NCBI RefSeq assembly: GCF_000801105.2
Contig: NC_079516.1
Coordinates: 7,626,001-7,690,000 of the forward strand
DNA: 64,000 nucleotides
Source: Raphanus sativus
Lineage: Eukaryota; Streptophyta; Magnoliopsida; Brassicales; Brassicaceae
Direction: 5' to 3'
The notes beneath the pieces were generated by a model, which had not been told where the DNA came from, did no database searches, and saw only the letters and a program-made list of their open reading frames with translations. Positions within the stretch are counted from its first letter, which is position 1, and the number at the start of each line of letters is the position of its first letter. Below are positions 60,039-64,000 of this stretch, one piece after another. The position numbers were made by a program, and so were the translations under genes.

Positions 60039-62103
60039 TCTATACTATTAAAAGGGAAGCATTCTTGAAAAATCTACTTATACAAGTTGTTTGGACCTAT
60101 TCATTATAAACTTAAGTATATTATTTGAACCATTTAATGTTGCTGAAATATTTCAAATAAATCATGTTGGTAATGTTAGAGAAATTTACGGTCACCACCA
60201 GTACAAATATTTACTTTCCAACACAGAGTAAAACCAATAATTATCTCAAACGGTTGATAATACGATTACGATTTCCTTCTATTTTTTATAAATATTATGA
60301 TTTCACAACGTACATTATCACTTTTATTTTATATATTACCATAAGTCAAAATCATGATGCCTAACACTATCATCTAAATCGTACACTATAAATGATATTA
60401 TATTGATATGTTTTATATATTGCACAAGCATACACTATCATTTATATTTCCATAAGTTAAATTGACAGTTATAATATATTGCCAATCCTACTAAATTTAA
60501 CCAGACCAACATTAGTTTTAACCAAATCGTTGATAGCCATCAAACCAAATAACTTCATAAGAAATTAAATGTTATTGCAAATATCTAATTTACTATAAAT
60601 GTTCCATACTTTAGATTCTATATTAAATACTAAAATAATTGTAAAAACTCAAAATTTAAATTTGATTTTGTTTTTCCTTAACAATTTTAAACATATTTTT
60701 TCAGGTAATATCAAAATTTCAATATTATAACTATATACCACATTTGTAGGAAACAATTAATAAATGATCAGAAAATACATGAAAATTTTATCTTCTCCAA
60801 AAAAGTGAAAAAAAATTATTAAACTTCCTATGATAATTATACACAAAATAAATCATATTTAAACAACTTTGCACTATTTTAACCAAGAATACATCTTTAA
60901 AATTGTTAATCGTGTTCTAAATATTTCGTTTAGTATTTTTTATTAGATCAATGTGTGAAATAGAATTACATAGTTTTAGTTATCCTAAAATTAAAAATTA
61001 TTTTAATAAATCGTAATAACAATATAATAGACTTAAGAATATATCTGTTTTGAAAACTATTTGGAAATATTTTTTGGAAAGAGGTAATAACTCCTCTTTA
61101 TTATTAGGATATTTGCACCCAACACAAATATGTAAAAATTCATAACCTAAATACAATACATTTAATTTATATGAGAAATAAAATAGTTTACTCAATTTAT
61201 GTACTGTTATAAAGTATATGCGAAGTTTAATCAGTTTTAAAACAAATATAATCAATTTTCTGAGTTTTTTTTTCTTCGTATCAACCGGTGTCGGTTCAAG
61301 GACTAACAACAGGTTTTGGATTTTATCAAACTTTTAATTATTGAGATTTTGTTGAATCCAAATTTTGTGGTAACGTAAACCTCTATTAGAAAGCTACATA
61401 AAGAACATAAGCCAGACTAGATTAAATAAGGTCAACGGGTTTACTGATTCGATCGAGTATAAGAACATTTCTTATATCTTATTTCGTCTATAAAATAACC
61501 TAAATACAATACATTTAATTTATATTAGAAATATAATAGTTTACTCAATTTTATGTACTGTTATAAAGTATATGAGAAGTTTAATCAGTTTTAAAACAAA
61601 TATGATCAATTTTTCTGAGTTTTTTTCGTATCAACCGATGTCGGTTCAAGGATTAACAACGGGTTTTAGATTTTATCAAAATTTTAATTATTGAGATTTT
61701 GTTGAATCCAAATTTTGTGGGAACGTAAACCTCTAATAAAAAGTTACATAAAGAACATAAGCCAGACTAGATTATATAAGGTCAACGGGTTCGCGGATCC
61801 GAATCGAGTATAAGAACATTTCTTTTATCTTAATTCGTCTATAAATCACATATGTACCTCACTAAAAAGAGTTAAATAATATGTGAAAATAGAATAGTTT
61901 TTTCCACTATCTAAATATAATTGCATTATTAGTTCTTAGCATTCGGCTTTGATTCGCATTATTTCTGTTTGTTTTTGTATGAGTCTTAGGTTTCGGATAA
62001 ATGTGTCAAGATCTATACACTATCTTATATATGACTTCATAGAAATTTTTTATTTTTTTTCGAAAATAAAACCCGCGTTTTTTAAGCACGGATCAAAATC
62101 TAG
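60039..62103 (+). mobile_element. 2-kb non-autonomous Helitron
   Basis: The 5' end TCTATACTATTAAAAGGGAAG follows A. Near the 3' end an imperfect hairpin CCGCG...CACGG (about 62073-62092) is followed by ATCAAAAT and CTAG (62100-62103), then T. The body contains the 353-bp tandem repeat and no RepHel gene. It inserted next to, or into, the foldback element on its left and abuts block B on its right. Confidence 0.8.
61146..61847. repeat. 353-bp tandem repeat inside the Helitron
   Basis: Two copies start with 'cctaaatacaatacatttaa' at 61146 and 61499. They share 'ggtgtcggttcaagga'-like and 'aagaacataagccagactag' stretches. The identity is high, with scattered substitutions. There is no open frame. 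Confidence 0.92.
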
Positions 62104-62153
62104 TTTTCCCTTAAAACAATAACAGGCGAAAGCAAATAAAATCGAATATCAGT

Positions 62154-64000
62154 GGTGAAGAGCAAACGAATCAATCCATCTTATCATTCGACATTATTGT
62201 GTTAGGAAAAAAAAAAAGCAATCCCCTAGACAATATTTGAAAAGTGATTTATGCATATGTCATCACTACAATTACTCTCAACAAAAAATGATTATATGGT
62301 TTAAAAGAAATATGACATGACATCGATCTAACTGTAACATGTAAAATTTTCTATATTAAAATTTATGTTTTTGGTAAGATTTTTTAAATATGATAATGAC
62401 TATGAAAAGAAATTAAGATACACTTAAATATGATATGATGAAGAAGACATGTTTTGTTCTGTTTTTTTTTCAAAAGAAATTAAGATACACTTATAAGGAT
62501 ATTATGTAGATTTAGTAGTATTGTTTCCAAAAAGAAAATAAATAAAAATATTATTCTTGTGAATTTTTTGTTTAAATATTTAATAACTATTATGAGAAAA
62601 TTATATAAGAATAATTTTAAATATACATATTTGATAATTTGGTCAATTTACATGGACAAAGGTGTAGTTCTCAAAACAAATAAACAATTGTGTAGTTTTC
62701 AAATTAAAATCTCGAATAAATGTATTTTCCCAAATTTTCCCAAAAGAATTTAAGTCACCAAAAATCCATAAATATAGTAAATAGCTGGAAAAGCAATAAT
62801 GGCCGCCACGTTATGACAATACAATTTTTTTGACAAAGACTCGGGCACAATTATTCAAATGTGTTATATAAAAATCTTTAGTCATTCATATATAACATAT
62901 GTGTTTTATTTTGGATCTGCTAGTATATTCCTTTTCTATATTTATTTTTGTTTATTTTTCATTGTTTAGAATTCTTTGCTTAAAAAACTTAATAATACAA
63001 TAAAGTGTCAAAAAAGACTCGGACAATTAGGCAAGCATTTGTGAAATAAATTTAAATATCAGTAATACATAGTTATGTATTTAAGCAATGGTCTACATCG
63101 GATATTCTTATTTGTATCGAAGAACAACCTGCGATATAAGAAATTGTTATTATGGATTCATGGGATGTTCATTGTTATTCAGTACCGATTCTTATGGTAC
63201 TGTTCGAGGGGCAATGATGGTGGAAGGGTGCAATTCTTTGATTTGGAATCCTCTTTTTTTTTTTGTAATGTAATCCTCTACCTTTAGTCCTAAAGGAAAA
63301 AGTTAATTAGCAGCATTAGACGATAGTGCATTTTGGATTTAATAATAAATCAGTGCCACAGTGGTCGGAGACATGTTTTTGAGTTGGCTCTTTTGTTCAT
63401 TACGTGTTTCTTTAATTCACGTGGATCTCAATTATTATTCCAAAGATCATTATTTGAACCAACATCTTATAAACTGAATTAAATCAACAGCATTTGATTC
63501 GCCGATATCATGATTCATATGGTTTGTTTATTCTTGTAATATTTGATTATGTCGAGAGCATCTTTAAACTTGTTTTCTTAATAACTTCAACTTGTGATTC
63601 ATTATATCGAAACTATAGGAAGAAACCCATATTTCTGTAATCATACAAAAACATGGCTCACATGTGGTGGGTACATGAAGACACACATCATCATTGCATG
63701 CTTTGTTGCTAAATCCGAAATGAACCCATTACAATAATTTCATATTTCAGAATGATTTTTATTAAGATCATTGGATAACTTTGATGGGTTTTAGATGAAT
63801 GGGTAAAAACATTTCATCTCACAAAATTGGGTTTTGGTATTTTACAAAAATAAAACTGTTCTCTAAATCATTAAATGCTTGATAAAAACTATTAAAAACA
63901 ATGTTTAAAATTATTTTCAATAAAGAATAATTTTTATCGGATGTCCCCGAAGGTACAACGAATAATGATCTAAATAAAAAGAAATATACAATGGTATTTT
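62154..64000. repeat. Segmental-duplication block B
   Basis: 62154-62222 matches 725-790, and 62748-64000 matches 4505-5960 nearly base for base with some indels. Block B lacks the MITE, the Copia element and the gene-like remnant that separate these parts in block A. It reaches the window edge at a point equivalent to about 680 bp before the SGP2 start codon. The ORF at 63088-63273 is the counterpart of 4897-5064. Confidence 0.9.

Noticed and set aside
61146..61847. CRISPR-like or satellite array
   Set aside because: Only two long adjacent copies in a plant Helitron, with no short regular repeats and spacers.

Overview
The window is plant nuclear DNA, almost certainly from a crucifer (Brassicaceae) and probably a Brassica or Raphanus type genome. 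The evidence is the set of spliced genes, AT-rich spacers, several Helitrons with CTAG ends, Stowaway and hAT MITEs, a tRNA-derived SINE and non-LTR retroposons. The genes I recognise are orthologue-like to a stretch of Arabidopsis chromosome 3 (recalled as At3g21690 to At3g21760; synteny is from memory, not searched).

Layout. 0-6 kb: a decayed MATE-transporter exon, a truncated Copia retrotransposon, a gene-like minus-strand remnant, a hAT MITE and a spacer block (block A) that recurs at the far right end. 6.6-8.0 kb: SGP2-like small GTPase gene (five exons, +). 10.3-11.5 kb: VUP1-like gene (three exons, +). 11.5-20 kb: repeats, a telomere-motif foldback element, a Stowaway MITE and Helitron ends. 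20.3-27.3 kb: a 7-kb Mutator-like element with long terminal inverted repeats and a 9-bp target duplication. It carries gene fragments and about 3.5 kb of TATAAA motifs spaced about one helical turn apart. 28.6-29.4 kb: a retroposon with a 21-bp target duplication. 30.1-33.6 kb: isocitrate lyase (five exons, -). 35-42 kb: a SINE, a second retroposon with a nested repeat, and two Helitrons. 44.5-45.9 kb: a UGT71B-type glycosyltransferase with a 1-base frameshift. 52.9-53.5 kb: the last three exons of a MATE gene directly after a 100-N assembly gap. 54.5-58.2 kb: a complete seven-exon MATE transporter gene (DTX40-like). 58.8-64 kb: a foldback element, a 2-kb Helitron with an internal 353-bp tandem repeat, and block B, the second copy of the spacer that precedes SGP2.

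The genes are not an operon and have independent functions: glyoxylate cycle (ICL), a Spg1/Tem1-like GTPase, a vascular-related unknown protein, small-molecule glucosylation and MATE efflux. The main structural story is a segmental duplication. MATE sequence occurs three times in different states (relic, gap-truncated, complete), and the SGP2 upstream spacer occurs twice. This predicts a second SGP2 copy or remnant about 0.7 kb beyond the right edge. No clear new enzymatic system is visible. The most unusual DNA is the TATAAA-phased array inside the Mutator-like element.
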